From contig NZ_CP062167.1 in assembly GCF_014844055.1 (NCBI RefSeq), forward strand, positions 449,501 through 513,500: DNA of 64,000 nt, written 5' to 3'. Below the pieces are notes generated by a model. The model worked only from the letters and a program-made list of their open reading frames with translations. It ran no database searches and was not told the DNA's origin. Positions 54,691 through 64,000 of the stretch are shown here, one piece after another. This DNA comes from Aureimonas sp. OT7. GTDB taxonomy: Bacteria > Pseudomonadota > Alphaproteobacteria > Rhizobiales > Rhizobiaceae. The position numbers were made by a program, and so were the translations under genes. How positions within the stretch are numbered: position 1 is the stretch's first letter; each line of letters starts with the position of its first letter.

Positions 54691-57029
54691 CAGTGGCGCC
54701 CCAGGCGTTTGGTCAGCCACGTCGTCGTAACGCCGAGGATGATGGAAAACAAAACGAGCATTGCGGCGTACAGAAGAATATTCTCCGACAGGGCGTTTGC
54801 GGCCACCAGGCGCAGATTGGAGTAGGATAGCGGCTGCGTCTGGAAGAACTCGACATTGGACACCGGGACGTTCGCGTAGCTGTCGGTCGACGCGGTGTAG
54901 TTCATCAGGCGCCCGGTCAGCTCCGACCATCCGTCCGATCGCACCAGCCGGTCGATGCCGATCATCATGTCCTCGTCGGTGGCGGCGGTGGCGAGCGTCC
55001 AGGCCGCGTCGCCGCCGGGGCTGGCGCCTTGCGCCAGTATAAAGGATACGCCCGGCGCGGGCATGTAGGGCGCATCGTCGGACGGCAGCAGCCGCAGCGC
55101 GTCGAAAGACAGGTCGAATGTCTCGGACAGCCATTCGCGCAACCGTTCCACGGGATGCAGCCAGTTGGTCCCGACTTCGCTGCTCCACCGGTTCATGGCC
55201 GCCACGGTTCCGGCGGAAGCGGCGGACTGGCTGGTCGTGTCACCCCCGCTCACGCGCGCCTGCTCTGCGATGCCGACCGCCGCCAGGACGCCGACCGGTA
55301 CCTGGGGCAACGTGTTGACGAACAAGGCATTGCGGTTGGACAGAGATGTGATGGGGATCGTCGTATCGATCTCGATCACCCGACCGGCCGCCAGGGCGAG
55401 ACGGGAAACCAGCGTCGCCGTTGCTGCCAGCGTCTCGCGGCTGCCGCGATCCATGATGACGGGAAGGGGTTCGGCCAGGCGGTTATACGGGAATCCGGTG
55501 CCCCCAAGTGCCGACAGGTTGGGGCGCGTCCCGATCCGTGCAAAGTTGGGGATGTCGAAGGTCGAGGTGTCGAAGAGGGCGAAGCGGACATCGTTGCCGG
55601 CGCTTGCGCCCGGGGCGCAGACGGCGTCGCTTGCCGTCAGCAGCACTACTTCGATCGCGACGCGGTTCAGGCCCGGCCGGAAGTGCCGCATCGTGACGTT
55701 GACAGGCACCTGCCTCAGGATAGCGCCGCTGCCTGCCCCCAGTGGCACGGTGGTCGCGATATTGCCGTTCACATAGACGTCCAGATGGCTGCCGGGCAGG
55801 ATATCGCGCGAGTAGGCGGCATCCAGCACCAGCCGGGCCTCGCCGTAGGCTTCGGCGTAGAAGTCCGAGGGGATGCCGATATTGAACTCGGTATTGAAGC
55901 GTCGACCGGAAAATTCGGACGTCGCAACGCCGAGCGTCGCGAGGCTGATGCTGGAGTTGCCTAGAACGAACGGTGCCTCCGGGTAGATCCAGCCATTGTA
56001 GGACAGAACGGTACGGGCGACCGCGACGGCGCGTTCGGACGGGGCGGTGATCTGGCGGATGGCGGCGTTGACGTCGGACCATCCGGCGCCGGTCACCAGC
56101 ATGACCGTTCCGCCTTCGACGATGCCGGGCAGGAAATCGAGGGTGGCCGCGCTGCCCGCCTGGTCGGGCAGTTCCGGCAGGATGCGCCGGAGGGAGCCTG
56201 CCGGACCGAGCAGGACGACAGCCTCTCCCGGTCCCATTTCCTGCGGCAATTCCGAGATGACACGCACCGACTGGTTCGGCATCGCGGCCATCAGTGAAAG
56301 ACCCTGCGCAAGCTGGACCAGGGGCTCCGCGGCCGAGCCCGTCTCCGCTGCGGGAACGACGATGGTGAAGCGGGTGGAACCGGTGGCATCGACGCCAAGG
56401 GCGCGAATATCCTCAAGCCGGCGCATCTGGCCCGCATCCGGGTCGGAGAACTGCACGAACGTGCGCGCCGTGGAAATCTCCGTCCACAGATCGTAGGTGG
56501 ACGAGATGCTGCAATCCGTCCGATGCCGCATGGAGGCTTCGAACTGGATCAGATTATAGCCCGGCTTGAGAAGGCCGGGTGCGATGTCCGATGCGAGGTC
56601 GGAGACGGTGTCCGGAGAGGCTATGGCCTCGTCGACCAGCATCGCACCATTGATGCTGACGCGCAGCCGCGAGGCTTCCGGCGCCACGAAGATGGCATTC
56701 TGGTAGCCGATGCTCAGGCGGTTGCCGGCCGCGGCCTGTTCCGGCGTCAGGTAGATCGACCAGGCGCGTCGGGCCGTCTCGCCGGACAGCGTCAGGCGCT
56801 CGAACGGCGCGACGAACCGCTGGAACGGCCGGGCCTCCTCGACCGGGGCCGACGGCTGCGGAGCGCTCGGCGCGGCGATCGGCGGGGCGGCCGGCTGCTG
56901 CGGTACGGGGGCGGGGTCCTCGGGCCGCTCGTCGGACATGTCGAAGGGACTGGACTGGGCCACGGCGGGGCCGGCGCCGGACAGCGCGCACAAGAGTGCG
57001 ACGAAGAGGGGCGCGAGACGGCACCTCAT
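54690..57029 (-). CDS. bcsB: Cellulose synthase periplasmic subunit BcsB
   Basis: A 779-residue periplasmic subunit anchored at its C-terminus. Signal peptide residues 1-25, a Pro/Ala-rich linker (residues about 35-65), then paired carbohydrate-binding and flavodoxin-like domains with FVAPFERLTLSGETARRAW, YQNAIFVAPEASRLRVSING and GHTDC-like segments. One C-terminal helix near 745-770 (ENILLYAAMLVLFSIILGV) contacts BcsA. The start overlaps bcsA by four bases; the longer frame upstream is a shadow of bcsA. Confidence 0.95.
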   Translation of the reverse strand: MRCRLAPLFVALLCALSGAGPAVAQSSPFDMSDERPEDPAPVPQQPAAPPIAAPSAPQPSAPVEEARPFQRFVAPFERLTLSGETARRAWSIYLTPEQAAAGNRLSIGYQNAIFVAPEASRLRVSINGAMLVDEAIASPDTVSDLASDIAPGLLKPGYNLIQFEASMRHRTDCSISSTYDLWTEISTARTFVQFSDPDAGQMRRLEDIRALGVDATGSTRFTIVVPAAETGSAAEPLVQLAQGLSLMAAMPNQSVRVISELPQEMGPGEAVVLLGPAGSLRRILPELPDQAGSAATLDFLPGIVEGGTVMLVTGAGWSDVNAAIRQITAPSERAVAVARTVLSYNGWIYPEAPFVLGNSSISLATLGVATSEFSGRRFNTEFNIGIPSDFYAEAYGEARLVLDAAYSRDILPGSHLDVYVNGNIATTVPLGAGSGAILRQVPVNVTMRHFRPGLNRVAIEVVLLTASDAVCAPGASAGNDVRFALFDTSTFDIPNFARIGTRPNLSALGGTGFPYNRLAEPLPVIMDRGSRETLAATATLVSRLALAAGRVIEIDTTIPITSLSNRNALFVNTLPQVPVGVLAAVGIAEQARVSGGDTTSQSAASAGTVAAMNRWSSEVGTNWLHPVERLREWLSETFDLSFDALRLLPSDDAPYMPAPGVSFILAQGASPGGDAAWTLATAATDEDMMIGIDRLVRSDGWSELTGRLMNYTASTDSYANVPVSNVEFFQTQPLSYSNLRLVAANALSENILLYAAMLVLFSIILGVTTTWLTKRLGRH

Positions 57030-59215
57030 TGTGCCGGCGCCTGGATCGCGGCGGGCTTCTCGGCCCGGCCGAAACGCTGCCGGAACATGTAGAACAAGCC
57101 GCGCTGCGTCTGGAATATGGCGATCTGCAGGAAATACAGCGTACCGCGAATCACGCCCGGGTTCTTGCGACGCGATTGCTGGATGGACGACCACTGGTCG
57201 GAATTGGCGAAGACCAGGTCGGAGATGAGGCTGTACTGCAAGGCGGTCGCCGGTGCGAACTGGCAGCCGATGGCCGCGCCATTGCCGACGCGTTCCACGT
57301 TGCGGATGTCGATGGCAAGGGCGTCGCCGCGCATCGGGCGGCTGGGCTTGAACCGCAGGATCGCGCCCACATGCTGGCCGAGATCGGCGGGCAGGGTGCC
57401 GAAGACGCGGATGCGCGCGCCGGACACGGAAACGTCCTCGATGGTACCGGGAAGGACCTGTCCGTCCACCTCGATCTCGCAGCGGCGCTTGATCCGCACG
57501 CGCTGGGTCTGGCGCTTTGACGACCGCTCCGAAACGACGCCGAGCGCACATCCTGCGATCAACAGGTTCAACAGGTTCCAGCCACCGACCACCAAGGTCA
57601 GGTCGGCGCGATAGGGTTCGGTGTAGATGCGCCATATGGTGACGCCGACCGCGGCCAGAAGCACGAAGAATATGACGAAGAAGGGCAGGGCGATTTCCGA
57701 CAGCCGGCTTTCGGAGATGGACTCGTCCTTGGCCGTCACCTTGAAGGTCGGCTTGCTGGGGTTCAGCATCACGGAAATGACGGCCGGCAGCAGGTGCACC
57801 GTCTGTACATACTCGTACAGCTCGGAAATCCATGGCCAGCGGAAATAGCCGTACATGTAGTTCTGCATCATGAGGTTCACGGCCATGTAGGTGAGCGTGT
57901 AGGCCAGGAACTCGCCGCCGGACGCAGTGAAGATCTCAAGGTCGAGGAACAGATAGAACAACGGCGCCACGAGGAACATCGCGCGCGGAAACGGAAACAG
58001 CCAGAACAGCGTCGACGACATGTAGCAAAGCCGTTGCGGCAGCGAGAGGCCGCGCTTCAGCGGCGGGAAGCGATAGCGCAGGATCTGCATCATCCCCTGC
58101 GCCCAGCGCGAACGCTGACCGATGAAGCTGGCGAAGGTGGCCGGTTGCAGCCCGGCGATCAGCGGCTTGTCCACATAGACGCTGTTCCACCCGCGTGAAT
58201 GCAGCTCGATCGCGGTTTCGCAATCCTCGGTGATGCTGACGCCGGAAAAGCCGCCGGTCGTCTCCAGCGCCCTGCGGCTGAGCACGGCCGCCGAACCGCA
58301 GAAGAAGGCCGCGTTCCATTTATCCAGGCCGCGCTGGATAATGCCGTAGAACATCTCGTTCTCGGACGGCATATGCGTGAAGGTCCGCAAATTCCTTTCC
58401 ACCGGGTCGGGGTTCAGGAAGAAGTGCGGCGTCTGGACCAGGAAAAGCTTCGGATCCTCGCGGAAATAGCCGACCGTCTCGCGCAGGAAATCGCGCGCCG
58501 GGGCATGATCGGCATCGAAGACGACGATGAGTTCGCCGGTCGAGAAGGCCATGCCGTTGTTGAGGTTGCCGGCCTTCGCATGCTCGTTGCGCTCGCGCGT
58601 CAGGTAGATGGCGCCCAGCGACGCGCACAGAGCCTGCAATTCCTTGTATCGGCGCTCGGCGCCCTGGGCCGACTCCGGGTCGTCCGCATTGCGCTTCTGC
58701 ACCGTGCCGCCGTCATCCAGCAGCCACACCTTGAGCTTGTCGGCCGGATAATCCATCGCAAGGCATGCGGCCAGCGTATTGGCGAGAAGGCCGGCATCCT
58801 CGTTGTAGGTGGGTACGAAAACGTCGACGAAGGGCAGGTCCTCGGGCTTTTCGGCCGGGCGCGGCGGCCGCGGCGGTATCGGCGAGGCCACCACGAACAG
58901 GCTGAGGAACAGCATGAACACGCTGTACATCTCGGCCAGGTAGACCATGAGCCCGGGCACGAAATTTTCGGGCTGGTTGATGGGCGGCAGCGTGCTCGTC
59001 GTCCGCCAGTAGACGTATCGCAGCACGACGGCGGTGCCGAGCGCCAGCGCCACAAGCCGCCAGTTGCCCGAGAGCTTGAGCCCCTTGATGACGGCCATGG
59101 CGACAAGGATCAGCGCAACCGAGATAAGCTGCGTCTCGACGCTGACCGGCAGCGTGATCAACGAAATCGACAGCGCGGCGGTCAGCGCCCAGAGAAGGAA
59201 GGTGCCGGCCGTCAT
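57026..59215 (-). CDS. bcsA: Cellulose synthase catalytic subunit BcsA
   Basis: A 729-residue membrane GT2 polymerising UDP-glucose into beta-1,4-glucan. Helices at the N-terminus, then the catalytic domain with DDG (167-169), DAD (234-236), TED (329-331) and QRSRW (367-371), then four or more helices. A C-terminal PilZ domain (RVRIKRRCEIEVDGQ followed by DVSVSGARI) binds cyclic di-GMP in this family, so activity is probably c-di-GMP dependent. GGGAGG six bases before ATG 59215 fixes the start. Confidence 0.97.
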   Translation of the reverse strand: MTAGTFLLWALTAALSISLITLPVSVETQLISVALILVAMAVIKGLKLSGNWRLVALALGTAVVLRYVYWRTTSTLPPINQPENFVPGLMVYLAEMYSVFMLFLSLFVVASPIPPRPPRPAEKPEDLPFVDVFVPTYNEDAGLLANTLAACLAMDYPADKLKVWLLDDGGTVQKRNADDPESAQGAERRYKELQALCASLGAIYLTRERNEHAKAGNLNNGMAFSTGELIVVFDADHAPARDFLRETVGYFREDPKLFLVQTPHFFLNPDPVERNLRTFTHMPSENEMFYGIIQRGLDKWNAAFFCGSAAVLSRRALETTGGFSGVSITEDCETAIELHSRGWNSVYVDKPLIAGLQPATFASFIGQRSRWAQGMMQILRYRFPPLKRGLSLPQRLCYMSSTLFWLFPFPRAMFLVAPLFYLFLDLEIFTASGGEFLAYTLTYMAVNLMMQNYMYGYFRWPWISELYEYVQTVHLLPAVISVMLNPSKPTFKVTAKDESISESRLSEIALPFFVIFFVLLAAVGVTIWRIYTEPYRADLTLVVGGWNLLNLLIAGCALGVVSERSSKRQTQRVRIKRRCEIEVDGQVLPGTIEDVSVSGARIRVFGTLPADLGQHVGAILRFKPSRPMRGDALAIDIRNVERVGNGAAIGCQFAPATALQYSLISDLVFANSDQWSSIQQSRRKNPGVIRGTLYFLQIAIFQTQRGLFYMFRQRFGRAEKPAAIQAPAQ

Positions 59216-59249
59216 TCGCCGCCTCCCACGGAATCCCGGTGCGCGCGCC

Positions 59250-60230
59250 CTATCGGCATACGACGCCCTCCCCGCTCTCATGCGGCATGCAGAGCGGCGT
59301 GGACGGCCTGTCGCTTGAGGGCGGCGGCGACGGCGGGGCCGCCGGTACGGTGGGCATCTGCGCGGCCGGCGGAGGCGGCGGAACGGGCGTGCCGACCGGC
59401 GCCGGCAGCGGTGCCGACGACACCGGCGCGGGCTGCTGCACCGCTCTGCGCGCCGGCGCCGCGCGCCGGACGGTCGGTGCGGGTGCAGGCTCGGGATCGG
59501 CCAGCACCGGCTCGAAACCGCCGGCTGCTACGGGATAGATCGGATCGCCCGGGCGGCCGAGCGTCTCGGACGGGCCCGGCGGCTCCCCGTACGGGTTCCA
59601 CTGATAATTGTCGAAGAAGGCGTTGATGGAGAAGCCGTACATCGTCAGCAGGAGCTGCTCTTCACTCTGGTTCGGTGCGCAAAGCCGCATGCGAAGCTGG
59701 ATCGTGCCGCGCGCGCGCAGGATCAGCGTCGCATTGTCGACGCCGACGATGCGCTGCCAGGCGTAGAGGCATATATCGCCGCTGCCGGCGCGCCCGATGG
59801 CATAGGAAAACGTGCCGAAACGGTTCTGGACGTAGGTGGGCGACTGGCGCATGGGCACGCCGGGCATCGCGGCGGCGATCTCCTTGGCGACTTCGGACGC
59901 ACGCAGCGGCCGGTCGTTCAGCGGACTGTCGCCTATGCCGGGGCCGGAATTGCCGACCGGGCCGAAGAACTGCACGAGGATGTAGTTCTCGCCGCTCTGG
60001 CCGCCCTGGGTTCCAAGCACGATGCGCTGCTCGGTGGCGTCCGTATAGCGCCGTTCGATAACACTGACGACCTGGGGCCCGCCCGGCGGCGGCAGCACGA
60101 AGGCACCCTCCGGCGGTACGTAACGGTAGCTCGAGGACAGGTCGGGTTGACCCGTCATGCACCCCGCAAGCAGCAGGCCCGCCAATGCCACGCATGTAAA
60201 ACGCAGGAAGGATTTCGGTTGGCGCGGCAT
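59250..60230 (-). CDS. bcsN: Cellulose biosynthesis lipoprotein BcsN
   Basis: A 326-residue exported protein, first in the operon. The signal peptide ends at LAGLLLAGC, a lipobox. SSYRYVPPEGAFVLPPPGG and VVSVIERRYTDATEQRIVLG match the BcsN family known from rhizobial bcs clusters. The C-terminal 80 residues are Pro/Ala-rich and may span the periplasm. The frame extends to 60590 but the lipoprotein leader sets ATG 60230. Exact role unknown. Confidence 0.85.
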   Translation of the reverse strand: MPRQPKSFLRFTCVALAGLLLAGCMTGQPDLSSSYRYVPPEGAFVLPPPGGPQVVSVIERRYTDATEQRIVLGTQGGQSGENYILVQFFGPVGNSGPGIGDSPLNDRPLRASEVAKEIAAAMPGVPMRQSPTYVQNRFGTFSYAIGRAGSGDICLYAWQRIVGVDNATLILRARGTIQLRMRLCAPNQSEEQLLLTMYGFSINAFFDNYQWNPYGEPPGPSETLGRPGDPIYPVAAGGFEPVLADPEPAPAPTVRRAAPARRAVQQPAPVSSAPLPAPVGTPVPPPPPAAQMPTVPAAPPSPPPSSDRPSTPLCMPHESGEGVVCR

Positions 60231-60589
60231 GGGCACGGGGCTGAAACACTCCTGTCGATCGTGCCGGACCATGGGGGACGGCTTCCGGCATATCCCCAAC
60301 CTGCCGCCGCTACCCCTTTCGAATATACGGAAAAGGCGGTAGGCCGGATGCGAACAAGAGCATTTATTCCGTTTCGGAGTCGTGACGTCCAGTTGCCGCG
60401 ATTGTGCACAGGAAAAATACCAGTGGTTGTGTCCGCGCAGCCACGTACAAATTTTAAGTATCCAGACTTCGCCTGCGTCCAATCGGTGTTTCCAAGCGCG
60501 GCAATGATTATGTAGTACGGCAGATATCCGATGATCCGGGGCCCGTATGGCGCCCCCATCGAATCGCAAGAAACGAGGTTCGAAAGGCA
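60231..60589. promoter_or_regulatory. Divergent intergenic region between bcsN and tal
   Basis: About 360 bp with no supported gene. It must hold the bcs operon promoter and the tal promoter. The part near 60410-60530 is AT-rich. No operator or small RNA could be picked out by eye. Confidence 0.45.
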
Positions 60590-61546
60590 ATGACGAGCAA
60601 GCTGCAACAATTGCGGGACATGACGGTGGTCGTGGCCGATACGGGCGACATCGAAGCCGTGCGCCGCCTCAAGCCCGTGGACTGCACCACCAACCCGACC
60701 CTCGTGCTCAAGGCCGTGGCGCTGCCGATGTTCGCCGAGAAGCTCGACGAGGCGGTGGCCTGGGGCCGCCAGCAATCATCCAGCGGGGACGAGCGCGTCG
60801 CCGCCGTGGCCGACAGGCTGGCCGTGTCCGTCGGCGCTGCGCTGAGCGAACTGGTGCCGGGGCGCGTCTCGACCGAGGTGGATGCCGACCTGTCCTTCGA
60901 TACCGAGGCGTCGGTGGCCAAGGCGCGGCAGATCATCGAAGCCTATGAGCAGCGCGGCGTCGGCCGCGAGCGGATCCTCATCAAGCTGGCGGCGACGTGG
61001 GAAGGCATCCGGGCGGCGGAAATCCTGCAGCGCGAAGGCATCGACTGCAACCTGACGCTCATCTTCAACGAGGCGCAGGCCATCGCATGCGCCGATGCGG
61101 GCGTTTTCCTGATCTCGCCCTTCGTCGGCCGCATTCTGGACTGGCATGTCAAGCAGAGCGGCAAGACCTTCACCCCGGAAGAGGATCCGGGCGTCCAGTC
61201 GGTGCGCAGCATCTATCGTTACTTCAAGGCGCATGGCGTCAAGACGGTGGTGATGGGCGCTTCGTTCCGGTCCGCGGGAGAGGTCGAGGCGCTGGCCGGC
61301 TGCGACCGCCTGACCATTTCGCCGGCCCTTCTGGACGAGCTGGACAAGGACCAGGGAACGCTGGAGCGCAAACTGTCGCCCGATGCGGGTGGCGAGGCGC
61401 CCGAACGCCGCTCCTACGATGAAAAGGCGTTCCGCTGGGCGATGAACGAAGATGCGATGGCAACGGAAAAGCTGTCCGAGGGTATCCGCTCCTTCGCTGC
61501 CGACCTTGCCAACCTGCGCCGGCTCGTGGCCGAGCGCCTTGGCTGA
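60590..61546 (+). CDS. tal: Transaldolase
   Basis: A 318-residue pentose-phosphate enzyme of the long TalB type. [20 protein letters not shown] opens it, [12 protein letters not shown] follows, and [19 protein letters not shown] carries the Schiff-base Lys. [20 protein letters not shown] and the [10 protein letters not shown] block are standard. Length is normal. Confidence 0.97.
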   Translation: MTSKLQQLRDMTVVVADTGDIEAVRRLKPVDCTTNPTLVLKAVALPMFAEKLDEAVAWGRQQSSSGDERVAAVADRLAVSVGAALSELVPGRVSTEVDADLSFDTEASVAKARQIIEAYEQRGVGRERILIKLAATWEGIRAAEILQREGIDCNLTLIFNEAQAIACADAGVFLISPFVGRILDWHVKQSGKTFTPEEDPGVQSVRSIYRYFKAHGVKTVVMGASFRSAGEVEALAGCDRLTISPALLDELDKDQGTLERKLSPDAGGEAPERRSYDEKAFRWAMNEDAMATEKLSEGIRSFAADLANLRRLVAERLG

Positions 61547-61552
61547 CCGCCC

Positions 61553-62545
61553 TTAGCGGAACAACGCGCGCAGCTCGTCTTCCTTGTCGTTGACGAGCCA
61601 GCCGTAATAATTTTCCTGCGGCAGCCGCTTCGGCTGCCGCGCGGCCGCCCTCTGCCGGTTGTCGCGCGCCAGGGTCGAGGCCCGCGCCACCGGATTTCCA
61701 AGGTTGTAGAGCGTCGCGACGATGCCCGGATTCTTCGAGATGTCGAAGCCGGCGATGGTGCGATAGGCCGTGATGGACGATCGGATGACAGCCGCCATAT
61801 AGGCCAGCGTCTTGTCTGGATCCATGATGGCGGCGTAGACGCCCGCCGCATCCGCGGGGTCCAGTTCCGGATAGCCGGATACCCGATGCACGACATCCGA
61901 AACCGACAAGGCCGTCAGCGGGTTGAGCTGGCCGAGGCCGAAGGTCTGCCCGGCATAGTAGGGCTGGAAGAAGGTGGCGCCGAACCGCTGGTTCGGATAG
62001 CTGCGACCGTCCACGGTGCGGCCCCGAAAATTGGCTTCGAAGACCGTTTCCCGGCAGTTCCACAAGGCTTCGTCACTGCGGGAGGCATCACAGGCGCGGA
62101 ACGGCTCGCGCGACAGGAAGTCGGTCAGCGACTCGCCCTTGTAGGCGAAGGTCAGCCCCGACTGGAGGTAGGATGTCGCCTTGACGTAATAGGTCTGCAG
62201 GCGATCCAGCGCATCGACATTGTAGGTATGCTCGCCCACCAGCGCGCCGGCGATATGGACCGGGTCGATGGAGTAGCGCCGCGATACGGCGACGATCTTC
62301 GTCCGCAAATCCTTGTCGTGCTTGAGAAGATCGTAGATGCGCTGGTACTTGGTGTCGAAGGTCGTGCGCAACTGCCGCGTCCGGCTGTGGGAGCCGCCGG
62401 GCACGGCCGGCTGGCTGGCGTTGCGGTTGCCGGGGGGCACCAGATCCTGTGCCGCGGCCGCGACCGGGGACAGGCCGACCAGAACGGCGAGGCAAAGGGA
62501 AAGCATGCCGGGAAGCCGACGCGTGAACCGAACCATCGCTGACAT
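61553..62545 (-). CDS. DUF1402 family exported protein
   Basis: A 330-residue periplasmic protein. Signal peptide residues 1-32 (ending near AAAQD). The VPPGNRNASQPAVPG start, DPVHIAGALVGEHTYNVDAL, FFQPYYAGQTFGLGQLNPLT and YGWLVNDKEDELRALF segments match the DUF1402 family of rhizobial bacteria. The EHTYNVDA-GLGQLNPLTA pattern recalls lysozyme-like lytic transglycosylases, so cell-wall remodelling is possible but unproven. It converges with tal, seven bases from its stop. Confidence 0.87.
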   Translation of the reverse strand: MSAMVRFTRRLPGMLSLCLAVLVGLSPVAAAAQDLVPPGNRNASQPAVPGGSHSRTRQLRTTFDTKYQRIYDLLKHDKDLRTKIVAVSRRYSIDPVHIAGALVGEHTYNVDALDRLQTYYVKATSYLQSGLTFAYKGESLTDFLSREPFRACDASRSDEALWNCRETVFEANFRGRTVDGRSYPNQRFGATFFQPYYAGQTFGLGQLNPLTALSVSDVVHRVSGYPELDPADAAGVYAAIMDPDKTLAYMAAVIRSSITAYRTIAGFDISKNPGIVATLYNLGNPVARASTLARDNRQRAAARQPKRLPQENYYGWLVNDKEDELRALFR

Positions 62546-62592
62546 TATCCGGAAGATTGCAGGCGCGCCGATATCCGGCGCGCAACAAAAAA

Positions 62593-62618
62593 GGGTGCGC
62601 GCTGAATAGCACGCACCC
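62593..62618 (-). terminator. Rho-independent terminator of the sugar dehydrogenase gene
   Basis: GGGTGCGCGC-TGAATA-GCACGCACCC hairpin (one mismatch) with six A bases on its left, giving a U-run on the minus strand, 21 bases beyond the dehydrogenase stop. Confidence 0.82.
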
Positions 62619-62639
62619 CCTGCCGGTACAATCGGAAGG

Positions 62640-63920
62640 TTAATCGGCTGCCTTGGTGAGGCGGATGATGCTGCTGTCGCCGCCGCCGCGCGCTTCCGTC
62701 ACGGCGTAGACCGCACCATCGGGTCCGACGCGCACGTCGCGGATGCGGGCATCCAGCGGCACGCGCTCTTCGGACGCCACGCGGCCATTCTCCAGATGCA
62801 CCACCACGACGCCCTGCGAAACGAGGCCGCCGATCAGCATCGCCCCCTCCCATTCGGGAATGGCATCGCCCTCGTACAGCGCCATGCCGGACGGGCCGAT
62901 GACGGGATCCCAGTAATAGACCGGTTGCTCCATGCCCTCGGCGGCGGTCAGCCCGTCACCCACTTCCGCGCCGGAATATTCCACGCCATAGGTGATGACC
63001 GGCCATCCGTAGTTCAGCCCTGCCTCGGGCATGTTCAACTCATCGCCGCCCTTCGGCCCGTGCTCGACAGTCCAGAGGTTGCCCTCTGCGTCCAGCGCGG
63101 CGGATTGCAGGTTGCGATGGCCGTAGGACCAGATCTCCGGCAGCGCATCGGCCTGGCCGGCGAAGGGGTTGCCTTCCGCCGCCTCACCGTCGGGGGTGAT
63201 GCGGAACACCTTGCCGAGGCCGCTGGACAGGTCCTGCGCCTGGACGCGCGGTTCCGGGTCCGACCGCTCGCCGACGGTGACGAACAGGTTTCCATCGGGC
63301 GCGAAGACGAGGCGCGAGCCGAAATGCTTGTCGCCATCATAGGTCGGCATCTGCCGGAAGATGATATCGACATCCTCAAGCGTGGCGTTATCGCCGTCTT
63401 CGACGAGCCGCGCCTTGGCGACGCTGGTGCCGTTGCCGCCGTCGCGCGGCTCCGAGAAGGAGAAATAGATCGTCTGGTCGCTTGCGAATTGCGGGCTCAA
63501 CGCAATGTCGAGAAGGCCGCCCTGCCCGTCGGAGGCCACCTCGGGCACGCCGGCGATCGGCTCGCCGGCTTCGCCCTCGGCGGTCACGATCATCATCTCG
63601 CCTTCCTTGGCCGAAACGAGCATCCGGCCATCCGGCAGGAACTCCATCGCCCAAAGGTGCGGCAGTCCCTCGGCGACCACTTCGGTGACGATCTGCGGCA
63701 TCGAGCCCGGCTGGGGCGCGCGTGTCTGGTCGGCGCTGGCGGGTTGCTGGTCCGGTGCGTTGGGCGGGTTCGTCTCGACAGGCGCGCCGGGCGCAGCCGT
63801 GGTTTCACCCGTGGCCGGCGCCTGCCCTTCGACATGCCCGAGGCCGGAATTATCCGTCTGGGCGAAGGCCGCGCCTGTCAGAAGCGCCGTCGAAGCCAGA
63901 AGTGTCGTAAATCGCGTCAT
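62640..63920 (-). CDS. PQQ-dependent sugar dehydrogenase (soluble aldose dehydrogenase type)
   Basis: A 426-residue exported six-bladed beta-propeller. Signal peptide residues 1-20, then an unusual Pro/Ala/Thr-rich stretch (residues about 25-75) before the domain. Motifs include LPHLWAMEFLPDGRMLVSAK, GGLLDIALSPQFASDQTIYF, DGNLFVTVGERSDPEPR, IWSYGHRNLQSAALDAEGNL and VEHGPKGGDELNMPEAGLNY, all characteristic of the GdhB/YliI family oxidising aldoses with PQQ. Acceptor and substrate are unknown. The start at 63920 fits the signal peptide. Confidence 0.93.
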   Translation of the reverse strand: MTRFTTLLASTALLTGAAFAQTDNSGLGHVEGQAPATGETTAAPGAPVETNPPNAPDQQPASADQTRAPQPGSMPQIVTEVVAEGLPHLWAMEFLPDGRMLVSAKEGEMMIVTAEGEAGEPIAGVPEVASDGQGGLLDIALSPQFASDQTIYFSFSEPRDGGNGTSVAKARLVEDGDNATLEDVDIIFRQMPTYDGDKHFGSRLVFAPDGNLFVTVGERSDPEPRVQAQDLSSGLGKVFRITPDGEAAEGNPFAGQADALPEIWSYGHRNLQSAALDAEGNLWTVEHGPKGGDELNMPEAGLNYGWPVITYGVEYSGAEVGDGLTAAEGMEQPVYYWDPVIGPSGMALYEGDAIPEWEGAMLIGGLVSQGVVVVHLENGRVASEERVPLDARIRDVRVGPDGAVYAVTEARGGGDSSIIRLTKAAD

Positions 63921-64000
63921 ATGGGTCCCGTTTTCGAGATTGGTGGTGCTCGAAGAACCTAATGACCAAGGCGGCACTCCGTTTCCGAAGCGCCGCCCTT

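Noticed and set aside
1..64000. CRISPR array or prophage
   Set aside because: No regularly spaced repeats, cas genes or phage structural genes were seen.

Overview
This window looks like chromosomal DNA of a GC-rich alphaproteobacterium, most likely of the order Hyphomicrobiales (Rhizobiales). The clues are a GAAC-N7-GAAC LexA box in front of an imuA-imuB-dnaE2 cassette, a cellulose operon that starts with a BcsN-type lipoprotein, a DUF1402-type protein, and the overall codon use. Genus and species cannot be fixed from the sequence alone.

Layout. 1-4.8 kb: housekeeping and accessory genes (3' end of a thiolase, HAD hydrolase, AraC regulator, secreted phytase/esterase-like protein). 4.9-16.1 kb: a surface-polysaccharide locus. 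It has dTDP-L-rhamnose synthesis (rfbA divergent from rfbCBD), GT4, GT2 and RgpF-type glycosyltransferases, a Wzm/Wzt-like ABC exporter, and a 948-residue methyltransferase/coiled-coil/double GT2 protein. 16.1-17.9 kb: a truncated IS3-family element interrupted by an apparently complete one with 14-bp perfect terminal inverted repeats. 17.9-27.9 kb: a tightly packed eight-gene minus-strand operon, the most interesting part of the window. It encodes a HAD-UbiA fusion, a DprE1-like oxidase, a DprE2-like reductase, an extended SDR, an FAD oxidoreductase, a GtrA protein and two large polytopic membrane proteins. The first four activities match, step for step, the mycobacterial route from polyprenyl phosphate and PRPP to polyprenyl-phospho-D-arabinofuranose. 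The GtrA and polytopic proteins are reasonable candidates for translocation and for GT-C glycosyl transfer. A tRNA-Gln(CUG) gene closes this island at 28.1 kb.

28.3-36.7 kb: core genes (MFS exporter, OmpA-type lipoprotein, asd, MHS-type transporter, leuB, leuD, CoA ester lyase, DUF1737). 36.7-43.2 kb: a zincin-like peptidase and the SOS mutasome imuA-imuB-dnaE2. 43.2-48.0 kb: a type I secretion operon (TolC-like, ABC, HlyD) with no substrate gene in view. 48.2-51.4 kb: CueR-like and MarR-like regulators, an isolated cobF and a cardiolipin synthase. 51.4-60.2 kb: the cellulose operon bcsN-bcsA-bcsB-bcsZ plus a TPR protein. 60.6-63.9 kb: transaldolase, a DUF1402 protein and a PQQ-type sugar dehydrogenase.

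Taken together, much of the window is cell-envelope biology: rhamnose-containing glycan made in the cytoplasm and exported by an ABC transporter, a probable lipid-linked arabinose donor used outside the membrane, a type I secretion system, and cellulose. The arabinose interpretation rests on the combination and order of families and on motifs compared from memory; no database search was run.
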